Shown: in pieces, positions 35,199 to 44,007 of the stretch
Layout of the letters: each line of letters starts with the position of its first letter
Numbering within the stretch: position 1 is the stretch's first letter
Origin: Abyssibacter sp036156195
Lineage (GTDB): Bacteria > Pseudomonadota > Gammaproteobacteria > Nevskiales > OUC007
Assembly (NCBI GenBank): GCA_036156195.1
Contig: JAYZUZ010000021.1
Coordinates: 18,874-82,873, forward strand
Reading direction: 5' to 3'
Length of the DNA: 64,000 nucleotides
Translations under genes and position numbers: made by a program
Notes under the pieces: generated by a model
Databases searched by the model: none
What the model was told of the DNA's origin: nothing
The model's input: the letters and a program-made list of their open reading frames with translations, nothing else

Positions 35199-36632
35199 TC
35201 AGAGGTAGGGTGAAAACAGCCAGCAGCCTGCATCGCGGATACGCTCCAATCCGCCGCGCTGGTTCAGGGTGTCAGGGGTCAGGCGGCTGCTGGCATCGAT
35301 GGCCTGATTGAACAGGTCATGCAGGTCGGCGCAGAACGCATCGTCGTAGATCTCAACCGCCAGTTCGAAGTTCAGTCGCAGACTGCGGGCGTCGAGATTG
35401 GCCGAGCCGATCATCGCGTAGTCGTCGTCGACGATGAACAGCTTGTTGTGACGAAACGGGGGGGGCTGATACCAGATGTTCAGGCCTGACTCCATCATGC
35501 GTCCCAGCTTGTGGCGGCTGGCGTAGTGCACGGCGCGGACGTCGTTCTTGGCGGGCAGGAGAATGTCGACCTGTACGCCGCGCAGGGCTGCGCCCGTCAG
35601 CGCCGCCTCCAGCTCAGGCGGTGGCAGAAAGTAGGGTGTCATGATCCGGATGCGCTCGCGGGCGGAGCCGATGGCGGCCTCGAGGACCAGGCGCAGATGG
35701 TCCAGGTCCTCGTTGGGACCATCAGTGATCACGCGGCAGATGGATCCCCCTTCTGCCGATTGCTCGGCGTTCCAGCAGGTGGGTGCCCAGGCCTCGCCCG
35801 TCGCCAGATACCAGTCTGCTGCAAAGACGCTGGCCAGCTGGCTGAGCACCGGCCCCGCAACCTCGAAATGGGTGTCTGCTGCCTGGGCCCGGCTGGGGGC
35901 ATGAATCAGGTATCGGCTGCCGATGTTCATGCCGCCGGTAAAGCCGATGCGGCCATCGACGAGCAAGACCTTGCGGTGATTTCTCAGGTTGATGTGCAGC
36001 GAAGGCGGTAGCAGCTGGGGGGGATGAAACCGCGCGCAGCGAATGCCTCGACGTCGCAGCAGGCGTACCGCGCGGGGAATGGAGTACAACTCGCCAATGC
36101 CATCGACGAGCACTCGGATATCGACGCCCCGGTCATGCGCCCGCCCCAGTGCGTCGATAAAGTCCCGGCCTGCTGGATTCGTCTCGAAGATGTACGTGGC
36201 CAGCGCAATAGACTGTTCGGCTGCATCGATAGCAGCGAGCATCGGGGGAAAGGCTTCTTCACCATTGCTCAGCGCACGGACCCGGTTGCCTGCTAGTAGA
36301 GGGCTCGCCGTGACCGAATCGCCCGTATGCACCAGCGGCAGTCGCGGCTCCAGGCGGGCCCTGGAAGCGGTTTGTTCTCGCGCATCATCGCGCTGGGGTG
36401 CATCCAGTTCATCGGGCAGCGCCTGGACGATTTGACGCGCGCGGGTTTGCACGCGATTAATGCCGAACAACACATAAAGCACCGGCCCGGCAAAGGGAAA
36501 GAGCAGGGTGACGGCGATCCACCCCCAGGCTGCTCTGGGGTCGGGCAGATTGAGCAGCGCATGCAACCCGGCCGTGATTGCGACCAGCAGCCAGCCGGTG
36601 AGCGCAAAGGCTTCCCAGGGAATCGTCAGCAA
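35199..36632 (-). CDS. cls: Cardiolipin synthase
   Basis: The 477-aa phospholipase D-superfamily enzyme has two N-terminal membrane helices (LTGWLLVAITAGLHALLNL and WIAVTLLFPFAGPVLYVLF) and two HKD motifs, NHRKVLLVDGRIGFTGGMN and RHNKLFIVDDDYAMIGSAN. It condenses phosphatidylglycerol molecules into cardiolipin at the inner membrane. The start is a TTG at 36632 with GAGGAGG about seven bases upstream; an ATG between them is out of frame. It converges with the stress protein gene. Confidence 0.93.
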   Translation of the reverse strand: MLTIPWEAFALTGWLLVAITAGLHALLNLPDPRAAWGWIAVTLLFPFAGPVLYVLFGINRVQTRARQIVQALPDELDAPQRDDAREQTASRARLEPRLPLVHTGDSVTASPLLAGNRVRALSNGEEAFPPMLAAIDAAEQSIALATYIFETNPAGRDFIDALGRAHDRGVDIRVLVDGIGELYSIPRAVRLLRRRGIRCARFHPPQLLPPSLHINLRNHRKVLLVDGRIGFTGGMNIGSRYLIHAPSRAQAADTHFEVAGPVLSQLASVFAADWYLATGEAWAPTCWNAEQSAEGGSICRVITDGPNEDLDHLRLVLEAAIGSARERIRIMTPYFLPPPELEAALTGAALRGVQVDILLPAKNDVRAVHYASRHKLGRMMESGLNIWYQPPPFRHNKLFIVDDDYAMIGSANLDARSLRLNFELAVEIYDDAFCADLHDLFNQAIDASSRLTPDTLNQRGGLERIRDAGCWLFSPYL

Positions 36633-36673
36633 TCCATCGCCTCCTCGACGCCAGCCTCTTGGCCGGCGCTGTG

Positions 36674-37426
36674 CTAGTCCTGGCGCGCCAGTGTACGCAG
36701 GCGGTCGGGGTCGAGGAATGTCAGGTCGCGGCCATCGACCGTAATCACGCCCTGATCGCGCAGGCGGCTAAAGGCTCTGCTCACTGTCTCGATGCGCAGC
36801 CGCAGGTGGTTGCCGATATCCCGACGGCTCATTTTCAGGCTCAGGTGCCCCGCATCAAAACCGCGGGTCACCATGCGCTCGCGCAGGTCGAGCAGAAAGG
36901 CGCTGACTGCGGCATCCGCGCTGCGGTTACGAGCGCGCTCGATCTGGTTGTCGAGATCTCGCGAGACCACGCGGGTCATCTTGCGGGTCAGGCGCGGGGT
37001 TTCGGCCATGATGTCGTCCAGCCGGTCCAGCGGAAAGCGGCAGACCACACTGTTCTCCAGCGGCACGGCAAAGCTGGCGTGCACCCCTTTGTGGAGACCG
37101 TCCAGGCCCAGCAAATCGCCTGGCAGGAAGAAGCCGGTGACATGCTCTTCACCGGTTTCCGAGAGCCGGTAACTCTTGAAGGATCCGCTGCGCACGGCGT
37201 AAAGCGCCTCGATGGTCTCGCCGGCCCGGTACAGATCCGCCCCGCGCTGGCATTGCCCGTTGACGCCGACGATCGCGTCCATCCGCCGGAGCTCCTCAGC
37301 GGTGAGGCCGGCCGGCAGGCATTGGCCGATCATGACGCAGCGGCTGCAGGCCTGCGCTACTTGGCGAAAACTCGGCGAGGGGTTGGCGGCGATGGGGGAC
37401 ACCAATGACTCGGGGGACCCGGTCAT
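36674..37426 (-). CDS. anr: FNR/Anr-family oxygen-sensing transcriptional regulator
   Basis: The CRP/FNR-fold protein carries the iron-sulfur cysteine pattern C-x2-C-x5-C (ACSRCVMIGQCLP) and the later Cys in SVVCRFPLDRL, so it should bind an oxygen-labile 4Fe-4S cluster. The helix-turn-helix is MSRRDIGNHLRLRIETVSRAF, with the E-x2-S-R contact residues of FNR. I chose the ATG at 37426 (250 aa); in-frame starts at 37456 and 37489 would overlap hemN. It lies right after hemN on the same strand, whose promoter has an FNR box, so autoregulation is likely. Confidence 0.88.
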   Translation of the reverse strand: MTGSPESLVSPIAANPSPSFRQVAQACSRCVMIGQCLPAGLTAEELRRMDAIVGVNGQCQRGADLYRAGETIEALYAVRSGSFKSYRLSETGEEHVTGFFLPGDLLGLDGLHKGVHASFAVPLENSVVCRFPLDRLDDIMAETPRLTRKMTRVVSRDLDNQIERARNRSADAAVSAFLLDLRERMVTRGFDAGHLSLKMSRRDIGNHLRLRIETVSRAFSRLRDQGVITVDGRDLTFLDPDRLRTLARQD

Positions 37427-37442
37427 TGAAGCCCGGACGGGC

Positions 37443-38825
37443 TCAGACTGCAACATCTGAACGCGGCTGGGCCACGGCGTGAAAGGCATCGAACTGGGCG
37501 GCGATCAGACGCAGATAGGGTCGCCCCTCGGGGCTGATCCGCAGCCGGCCGCTCTCGCAGATCGCCAGCGGGCGTGTCCGGGGTGCCATGGCCTGAATCG
37601 CATCCAGTGCGGGGCCGAACACATGGTCGGGGTCCACTGCGAACTGGCGCCCTAATGCAGGCAAGTCCACTGAGCGGTGGCACATTAGCGCCAGGATGAT
37701 CTGCTCGCGCAGCCGGTCATCGTCCGTCTGTTGGTAACCCCGGACAACAGGCCACTGCTGCGTGGCAATGGCCGCGTGATATTCGGCCGTGGACTTGGTG
37801 TTCTGAGCAAATGTCGTCCCGATCCGGCTGATGGCGCTGACGCCAAAACCGAGAATGTCGCAGCCGGCGTGGGTCGTATAACCCTGGAAATTGCGGTGGA
37901 GACTGCCGTCCCGGTAAGCCTGGGCGAGGCTGTCAGAGGGCAGGGCATAGTGATCCAGGCCAATGGCCTGATACCCCGCCGCCAGCAGGCGTTGTTCGAT
38001 GCGGTCACGCAGAGCCAGTCGGGCGCGGGCGTCGGGCAGCCAGACCCGGTTGATGGCTCGCTGCGCGCGCAGGCGCTCCGGCAGGTGTGCATAGCCGAAC
38101 GCGGCTACTCGCTCGGGGCGTTGCTGCTCGACGAAGTCCAGTGTGGCATCGATCGACGCCAGGGATTGTGCGGGCAGGCCGTAAATCAGGTCGAAGTTAA
38201 TGCTGCCAAAGCCGGTTTCGCGGCATTGCTCGACACAGCGGGCGACCTGTTCGGCTGGCTGGACGCGGTTGATCAGCCGCTGGACCCGGGCATCGACATC
38301 CTGCACGCCAATGCTCAGCCGGTTGAAGCCCAGTGCGGCCCAGCGCGCAGGCTGTCCGGGTTCCAGCAGGCGCGGGTCGATTTCCAGGCTGATATCGGCC
38401 GCAGGGTCCGGCCCGTAGAGCGCATGCACGCGCTCCATGATGCGACTCAAATCGTCGTCGGGCAGATGGTTGGGCGTCCCGCCGCCCAAGTGCACCTGGA
38501 CCGTCTGGCGGTCATCATCCAGTAACGCGGCACGCTGGCTCAGCTCCTGCTCCAGGGCACGGGCGTAGGCGCTCATCAGAGTCGGGTTGCGCGTGATCTG
38601 TCGGGTGCATCCGCAATAAAAGCAGTTTGACCGGCAAAACGGCACATGCAGATACAAGGAGACCGGTGCCGGGAGCAGGTGGTCGTTGGATTGGCGCAGT
38701 GCGCGCTCGGCATCGTCCGGACCGACGCGATCGTCAAACTGCAAGGCCGTGGGGTACGAGGTGTAGCGCGGGGCCCGCATGGCGAGCACATCCAGTGAGG
38801 GGGTGGCGATTGCGGCAAGTGACAT
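37443..38825 (-). CDS. hemN: Oxygen-independent coproporphyrinogen III dehydrogenase
   Basis: The 460-aa radical SAM enzyme has the cluster-binding CRSNCFYCGC (CxxxCxxC) in YLHVPFCRSNCFYCGCTRQI, then VQVHLGGGTPNHL and INFDLIYGLPAQ. The preceding YTSYPTALQF block and the full length match HemN rather than the shorter HemW. It makes protoporphyrinogen IX without oxygen, supplying heme to cytochromes such as the cbb3 oxidase nearby. It is first in a likely operon with anr, and an FNR box lies 59 bases upstream. Confidence 0.95.
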   Translation of the reverse strand: MSLAAIATPSLDVLAMRAPRYTSYPTALQFDDRVGPDDAERALRQSNDHLLPAPVSLYLHVPFCRSNCFYCGCTRQITRNPTLMSAYARALEQELSQRAALLDDDRQTVQVHLGGGTPNHLPDDDLSRIMERVHALYGPDPAADISLEIDPRLLEPGQPARWAALGFNRLSIGVQDVDARVQRLINRVQPAEQVARCVEQCRETGFGSINFDLIYGLPAQSLASIDATLDFVEQQRPERVAAFGYAHLPERLRAQRAINRVWLPDARARLALRDRIEQRLLAAGYQAIGLDHYALPSDSLAQAYRDGSLHRNFQGYTTHAGCDILGFGVSAISRIGTTFAQNTKSTAEYHAAIATQQWPVVRGYQQTDDDRLREQIILALMCHRSVDLPALGRQFAVDPDHVFGPALDAIQAMAPRTRPLAICESGRLRISPEGRPYLRLIAAQFDAFHAVAQPRSDVAV

Positions 38826-38883
38826 GGCGGCGGGCGTCCTGCTGAGTGTGCCCGCTACGGTATGGGCGCCTGCCGCGCCGGGT

Positions 38884-38897
38884 GTTGACCTGCATCA
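38884..38897 (-). promoter_or_regulatory. FNR/Anr-type box upstream of hemN-anr
   Basis: TTGACCTGCATCAA on the plus strand (the minus strand reads TTGATGCAGGTCAA) matches 9 of 10 half-site positions of TTGAT-N4-ATCAA. It centres about 65 bases from the hemN start. A class II promoter would put a -10 near 38857-38862, where ATACCG is a weak match. Confidence 0.7.
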
Positions 38898-38933
38898 ACG
38901 AACGGCTGCCAATTGCCCATCGGCCATGCGCAG

Positions 38934-39191
38934 CTATCGATGCTCCGAGAGTGACGCAACCATCAGACGGTAGCCGCGACGCTCGCCCCGATCGACAAAG
39001 CCGCAATCGGCGTACAAGGCGATGGCCGGGTTCTGCGGGTGCACGGTCAGGGCAACGGCCGGCGGTGGGTCCCATAGCGCGATGTGCAGCCAATCCCAGC
39101 GCTGGGCCTGATCCTCCGGCTGGAAGGGGCGCAGCTGCGTGTATTGCTGCAGTGGGCTAGGGGGCACTCGCCCTTGCGCCGAGCAGCGCAT
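38934..39191 (-). pseudogene. GNAT acetyltransferase remnant
   Basis: The 85-codon frame has TQLRPFQPEDQAQ, a typical GNAT N-terminal opening, followed almost at once by VALTVHPQNPAIALYADCGF and RRGYRLMVASL, a typical GNAT C-terminal half (N-x-x-A-x-x-L-Y-x-x-x-G-F). The central acetyl-CoA-binding strand and loop are absent, as if about 60 residues were deleted. It overlaps the end of the neighbouring lipoprotein gene. It may be a decayed gene or an atypical small protein. Confidence 0.4.
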
Positions 39192-40158
39192 GCGGGGTTT
39201 CGTCGATCAGGGGGAGCGCCGCCTCGATGAGCGAACGGCCCTGCTGGCCACGCGTCAACATCACCAGACCGCGCCGTCGACGCGGGTCCAGTAACGCGAA
39301 ATGGTGATGGCCAGCGGCGTGGCTCCACTGATAGGCGATCACGCCGCCCTCAGGCTGCCGTTCCAATGACCAGCCCAGCCCGTGGTACAGGCCGCGTCGT
39401 GCGTCCACGGTGCCATGGGCAGCCAGCAAAGCGGCAGTCGCCGGGTGCTTGGGGCCGGCGGCGATCAGCGCATGCAGATAGCTGCCGAATTCCTCGGCAG
39501 TGGTGCTGAGCCGCAGATCGCCCGCCCGCAGACCCAACTGGCTCTCGGTCATCGTGGGCAGGTGCGTGGCCAACAGCGCGCGGAGCGTTGAGTCGGTTGC
39601 CGCCTCCAATGCCGTCCCCAGCGCGAGGCGTGCCCGGGTGTCCGACTCGGCATAGGGCGTGGTCAATACATCCAGCAGCCGCGTGTCGGTGTAGGGGCGT
39701 ATCGACGACTCCCCGGGTGCGAGCTGTCCTAGTGGGCTACGCAGGGTCCAGTCGGCGGACTCGCTGGCCGCCACGGCCAGAAAGGCCAGCAATGGCAGGG
39801 CCAGGCGGTCTGCCGGATAAAGCGCTCGACGGGGCGCAGCGATGGCGCCAGCGGGGTCGAAGTGCGCGGCCCAGTCTTCGCCATCCAAGGAGACCAGCGA
39901 GACAGCAACCGACTCGACGGCAAACTGCTGCTGCAAGAGCGGCAACGCGACGGCCAGCGCGTGGATGCGCTGGCGTGACCAGCCAACGGATTGCACCTGC
40001 AGGCTGGGCGTGAGGACGACCGGCGCAGACTGGCGGTCGGGCGGAGGTGTCCCCGCGCATGCGGTGAACAGCGCAGCCAGGGCCAATGCCAGATACGGCT
40101 TGCCGCGGCTCAGTCGTTGGCCGTGGATGCGAGTGGGTGTTCGATTGTCCATGTACAT
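39157..40158 (-). CDS. Lipoprotein with serine beta-lactamase-like fold, catalytic residues not seen
   Basis: I start at the ATG at 40158 (MYMDNRTPTRIHGQRLSRG) because a lipoprotein signal follows (LALALAALFTACAG); the longer frame runs through the upstream gene. The C-terminal part shows the class C beta-lactamase/serine hydrolase layout: YHGLGWSLERQ, then WSHAAGHHHFALLDP and RRRGLVMLTRG. The expected SxxK motif is replaced by ALYPADRLALPLL. It is therefore probably a non-catalytic binding protein, or a divergent enzyme. It overlaps the upstream secreted-protein gene. Confidence 0.6.
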   Translation of the reverse strand: MYMDNRTPTRIHGQRLSRGKPYLALALAALFTACAGTPPPDRQSAPVVLTPSLQVQSVGWSRQRIHALAVALPLLQQQFAVESVAVSLVSLDGEDWAAHFDPAGAIAAPRRALYPADRLALPLLAFLAVAASESADWTLRSPLGQLAPGESSIRPYTDTRLLDVLTTPYAESDTRARLALGTALEAATDSTLRALLATHLPTMTESQLGLRAGDLRLSTTAEEFGSYLHALIAAGPKHPATAALLAAHGTVDARRGLYHGLGWSLERQPEGGVIAYQWSHAAGHHHFALLDPRRRRGLVMLTRGQQGRSLIEAALPLIDETPHALLGARASAP

Positions 40159-40709
40159 GTTGGGTATGCGTCCAATAGTGCTGCGCGGGCATCGAGCCAG
40201 GCCCGTGTCCGGGCGCGTCCGGCCTCGGATTTTGGGTGCAACTCGTCGGCCGGAAATCGGGCCAAGGCGTCGTACGCCAGCCACCAGGCCTGCAGAGGGC
40301 CGATCTGCCATTGCTGATTGATGCGAGCCAGGCGCAGCCCATGGCTTGCATCGGGTTGGTAGGCCACGGCCCAGACTTCGCTGCTGCAGTCAGGCCCATT
40401 CTGACAGTCGCAGCCGGCGCTGGCGCCCCCGATGTTCACCATGGCGCCCGGTCGCCGGGCCTGGACGGCGCGCGTGATCTCATCCACTTCCTGATCGGTC
40501 AGGTTTTCGGCGCGGAGTGCGCGGTCGTCGTCAGCTGTGCGTCGTGGGCGGGTAGGCCGCAGATCTCTCAGGCCTCGCTGTTGTTCCCTGAATTGCTGAA
40601 ACACGGCCAAGTCGTCGTTCGCAGTCGAGGCGGCCAGACCCGTTGGCCAGATGCAGGTGCAGGCCAGGACGGCCGCAAGTGCTGTACGTCGCGGAGATCG
40701 GATTTTCAT
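40110..40709 (-). CDS. Secreted protein of unknown function
   Basis: The product begins MKIRSPRRTALAAVLACTC, with a signal peptide ending near GLAAS, then a charged region (REQQRGLRDLRPTRPRRT) and GASAGCDCQNGPDCSSEVWA with four cysteines. About 199 aa. I do not recognise a family. It precedes and overlaps the lipoprotein gene, so they are probably cotranscribed. The start seven codons before (40727) is possible. Confidence 0.55.
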   Translation of the reverse strand: MKIRSPRRTALAAVLACTCIWPTGLAASTANDDLAVFQQFREQQRGLRDLRPTRPRRTADDDRALRAENLTDQEVDEITRAVQARRPGAMVNIGGASAGCDCQNGPDCSSEVWAVAYQPDASHGLRLARINQQWQIGPLQAWWLAYDALARFPADELHPKSEAGRARTRAWLDARAALLDAYPTCTWTIEHPLASTAND

Positions 40710-40796
40710 TGGCTGCATCCCTCGCACGATTTGGCGGCAGTGTAGCGTCTCCCTTTCCCATGGCGCCGTTTTGGGGGCGGATAGATTCGTGTGTTC

Positions 40797-41987
40797 CTAG
40801 ACGAGGCGTACCGCCATGGAGGCTACGACGCAGCCGGCCACGATCCACAGCGGGGAGAGGCCCCAGCCGGTCAGTAGAACAAGCGCTGTTGCCGCAATGG
40901 CCACATCGACCGGGCCGGTGATGGCGGCGGTAAAGATCGGGTCGTAAAGCGCTGCTCCCAGCAGCCCAACCACCGCTGCATTCACGCCGGCGATGGCGCG
41001 CGCCATGCCGGCATGGCGGGACACCGCGGCCCAGGCTGGCAAGACGGCGGAGACCAGCAGGAAGCCGGGTAAAAACATGAACAGCAAGGCCACTGCAGCG
41101 ACCAGCAGCGCCGGTGCATCCGCTGGGATGGTCGCGCCGAGATAGGCGGAGAACGCGAACATGGGTCCGGGAATCGCCTGCGCCGCGCCGTAGCCGGCGA
41201 GAAACTCCGCTTCAGTCACCCAGCCCGGTGCCACCACACTGTCCTCCAGTAGTGGCAACACCACATGGCCACCGCCGAACACCAGGGCGCCTGCGCGATA
41301 AAACGCCTCGGCCACGGAGACCAGCGTTGCGGATTCGCCCGCGACCATGGGCAAGCCCAGCAGCAGGGCCGCAAAAAGCCCTGCGAGCATGAGGGCTGCG
41401 CGTCGGCCGTGGCGAATGGGGAAGGCGTCCGCTTCAGCGGTCTGCACGCTCCGGCACAGCAGCCACCCGCCGACGGCGCCTGCCAGCACAACGGCCAGCT
41501 GACTCCAGGCAGTGTCCGCGATCAGAACGCCGGCCAGCGCGAGGACGGCGATGAGCTGTCTTGGCCGGTCGGGGCACAGTTTGCGGCCCATGCCCAATAC
41601 GGCACTGGCGACGACCGCCAGGGCCACGATTTTCAGTCCATGAATTACGGCAGATCCGCCGGCCCCCGTCAGCAAGGGGGCCAGGGCTGCAAACGCGACC
41701 AGCAGCAGCGCCGATGGCAGCGTGAATGCAAGGAATGCGGCGAGCGCCCCCAACCAGCCCGCGCGGACCAGGCCCAGAGCAAACCCGAGCTGACTGCTCG
41801 CGGGCCCGGGCAGGAACTGGCAGATCGCCAATAGCTGCGAAAACTGACTGTCGCTGACCCAGCGCCGCCGTTCGACCAGCTCCCGGTGGAAATAACCGAG
41901 GTGGGCAATCGGGCCACCGAACGAGGTCAGGCCCAGGCGCAGAAAGACGCGGAAAACCTCAAGTGCAGCAGAGAATGAAGCAGTCAT
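40797..41987 (-). CDS. chrA: Chromate transporter ChrA
   Basis: The 396-aa protein has two homologous halves of about six helices each. The N-terminal signature FLRLGLTSFGGPIAHLGYF and LLAICQFLPGPASSQLGFALG is classic for ChrA, and the second half repeats it as FYRAGALVFGGGHVVLPLLE and GYGAAQAIPGPMFAFSAYLG. It exports chromate across the inner membrane. The ATG at 41987 is preferred over the start at 42011. Confidence 0.93.
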   Translation of the reverse strand: MTASFSAALEVFRVFLRLGLTSFGGPIAHLGYFHRELVERRRWVSDSQFSQLLAICQFLPGPASSQLGFALGLVRAGWLGALAAFLAFTLPSALLLVAFAALAPLLTGAGGSAVIHGLKIVALAVVASAVLGMGRKLCPDRPRQLIAVLALAGVLIADTAWSQLAVVLAGAVGGWLLCRSVQTAEADAFPIRHGRRAALMLAGLFAALLLGLPMVAGESATLVSVAEAFYRAGALVFGGGHVVLPLLEDSVVAPGWVTEAEFLAGYGAAQAIPGPMFAFSAYLGATIPADAPALLVAAVALLFMFLPGFLLVSAVLPAWAAVSRHAGMARAIAGVNAAVVGLLGAALYDPIFTAAITGPVDVAIAATALVLLTGWGLSPLWIVAGCVVASMAVRLV

Positions 41988-42046
41988 CGGGCGGTGTGAA
42001 TTCCAGATCACGGACTGACCGGGTCAGCCAGGGTTGTCGGGTCGAC

Positions 42047-42580
42047 TCAGGGCGTCGTGTCGTCTGTCGTGTCCTCACTGCAACAGGCCTGCAGCTCGCT
42101 GTGCAGCCGTGCCTGAATCTCCTGTAGACGCGGCTGCATCGCCTGGGTCTGTGTCCAGACCATCTCCATGGAATGCTGCATCACCAGCGGCATCTTGCTG
42201 ATCACCGCTTGACCGGCGGGGGTGCTGTAGAAGTCGATCATCCCCTGGACTTCGGCCTCGGTGAACGACCGCTGGTAAATCGACAGGATTTTCGGCTCGA
42301 ACTGCTCCCAGCTCAACGTCTCCCGGAGGAGTGCGACCAGATCCTGCTGCATCCGTTCAATGGCGATGTTGGCCTCCGGGCGGGTGCTCACGCCGCGGAG
42401 CGAGTTGTTCATTTCAGTGCGAATCTGGGACTCGACCTGCACGAGGGTGTCGCTCATCAACGCGCGGGTGTTTGTCAGTGTGAGTAGCTCGTGAACGCTT
42501 TGCTGGCTGGCACCGGCTGCCAGCAAAGAAGGGCAGGCCAGCAGCAGGCTGAGCATGACGCATGCGTGACGCAAAAACAT
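42047..42580 (-). CDS. DUF2059-family periplasmic protein
   Basis: The 177-aa protein has a signal peptide (to about LLAAGAS) and a helical DUF2059 domain with YQRSFTEAEVQGMIDFYSTP and GQAVISKMPLVMQHSMEM, the most conserved part of this family. Its function is unknown. It ends in an acidic and Cys-containing tail (ACCSEDTTDD). It stands alone, with about 80 bp to the upstream GNAT gene. Confidence 0.82.
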   Translation of the reverse strand: MFLRHACVMLSLLLACPSLLAAGASQQSVHELLTLTNTRALMSDTLVQVESQIRTEMNNSLRGVSTRPEANIAIERMQQDLVALLRETLSWEQFEPKILSIYQRSFTEAEVQGMIDFYSTPAGQAVISKMPLVMQHSMEMVWTQTQAMQPRLQEIQARLHSELQACCSEDTTDDTTP

Positions 42581-42661
42581 GAGGGCTCCCGGGGGTAAGG
42601 GTTGTGATGCTGTCCGCAGTGTGCCCCGAAACGCAGTCTCCGTGCCCCGATTTCGACGCCA

Positions 42662-43225
42662 TCAGTGTCGGGTTTTGTTCGCCTGGCCCATCCAGCTACA
42701 CCGTGTCAATCGGTAGTACGTCTGCACGAAGGGTCGGTCGTCGAGTTGCCGGTGTTCCTTGCGGACCGGGTAGGCCCCGAGCTTCTCGACCGCTCGGCAG
42801 GACCGGAGATTGTCCTGCGCCACATGGAACCAGACGACCAGGGCCCATCGGAACACGTGATCGAGCATGAGTTGTTTGACCTCGCTATTGGCGCCGGTGC
42901 CCCAGTAGGCAGGTGCCAGGTAGCTGTAGCCGATGGCTATTTCACGATGGACCGGGTCCCAGTCGTAGTACCGCGTTGCACCAATGATCTGGTTGTCTTG
43001 GGTATCCAGAATGACCAGAGCGCTGCCGCTGGCCAGCGCGGAGTCGAACAGCCGCGCGCGGAACACCTCCTCACGGTAGCGCAGCCGGTCGGGATGCGCT
43101 GCCCAGGTGGCGGGGTCGGCAGCTGCGCGGTGGCAGGCCGCGAAATCATCGGCGGTCAGTGGGCGCAGCCACACCCGCTGCCCCTTGAGTACGGGTTGCA
43201 GGTCGGGTGTGGCCTCATCGCTCAT
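42662..43225 (-). CDS. GNAT-family N-acetyltransferase, RimJ/RimL-like
   Basis: The 187-aa protein has the RimJ/RimL layout: VWLRPLTADDFAACHRAAAD at the N-terminus, IGATRYYDWDPVHREIAIGY, then YLAPAYWGTGANSEVKQLML (acetyl-CoA binding; small-molecule and protein N-terminal acetylases share this) and VWFHVAQDNLRSCRAVEKLG. The substrate is unknown. The start overlaps the peroxiredoxin stop by four bases. Confidence 0.87.
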   Translation of the reverse strand: MSDEATPDLQPVLKGQRVWLRPLTADDFAACHRAAADPATWAAHPDRLRYREEVFRARLFDSALASGSALVILDTQDNQIIGATRYYDWDPVHREIAIGYSYLAPAYWGTGANSEVKQLMLDHVFRWALVVWFHVAQDNLRSCRAVEKLGAYPVRKEHRQLDDRPFVQTYYRLTRCSWMGQANKTRH

Positions 43226-43839
43226 GGGGTGTGTTCGACGAGCTTGGCCGCCACACGAACCAGCGCATCCGGGTCCATCCGGACCTTGTAGTCGGCATTG
43301 GAGTAGCGGTAGTGAATGACACCCTGTTCGTCCAGAACCAGCACGGTGGGTACCGGTAGCAGGTGATGGCTCTGGCCGGAGGCGGCCTCGAGATCAATCC
43401 CATAGCCCTTGTACTGCTCGACCGTGGCGTCATCTACCCGGAAGGCGATGCCCAACGCCTCAATCAGTGCCGCGCTGGCATCGGAGTACAGGGCGTAGCT
43501 GACCGGCGTCTTGTCCAGGCCTTCGCGCAGGGCAGAGGGACGGTCGGGACTGATGGCGATCAGGCGGTAGCCCAGGGCCTCGAGATCGTCCTGGATCAGG
43601 CGCAGTTCGGACAATTGCCGGTTGCAGTAGGGGCACCAGCCACCCCGGAAGAAAGCCAGCACTGTGGGCTGGCCCCGTACAACGTCAAGCGCGCCGGTGG
43701 ACTCGCCCTCCAGCGACTGGATGGCCACATTGGGCAAGGTACTGCCCAGTGGCAGCGGCTGGATGTCTTCGGCGCGGTCGGGGGCGGCTGCCAACAGCAG
43801 CGGCCAGCAGAGCAGTAGGGTCAGGCATCGGTTCAGCAT
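43222..43839 (-). CDS. Secreted peroxiredoxin-like protein (AhpC/TSA)
   Basis: The 205-aa precursor has a signal peptide (LTLLLCWPLLLAAAPDRAED). The thioredoxin-fold domain has VLAFFRGGWCPYCNRQL, with the CxxC motif typical of AhpC/TSA-type antioxidants, and LIAISPDRP. The ATG at 43839 is preferred over the start at 43971 because it begins at the signal peptide. It is probably periplasmic and reduces peroxides or thiols. It overlaps the RimJ/RimL-like gene. Confidence 0.83.
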   Translation of the reverse strand: MLNRCLTLLLCWPLLLAAAPDRAEDIQPLPLGSTLPNVAIQSLEGESTGALDVVRGQPTVLAFFRGGWCPYCNRQLSELRLIQDDLEALGYRLIAISPDRPSALREGLDKTPVSYALYSDASAALIEALGIAFRVDDATVEQYKGYGIDLEAASGQSHHLLPVPTVLVLDEQGVIHYRYSNADYKVRMDPDALVRVAAKLVEHTP

Positions 43840-44007
43840 GTGGGGCTCCAGAGAAATGGATTGAGCGGACGTGTGCACAGACCGGTTGCGAGGCCATTGT
43901 CTCCCGTCGAGGCGATCTGCGGTGTCATGGCAGTGAGCCCGGTCACCCTGGCAGGGGGCATGGATGACCACAGCGGCTTGGGCCGTACGACGCGGCCGGG
44001 ACCGCGT

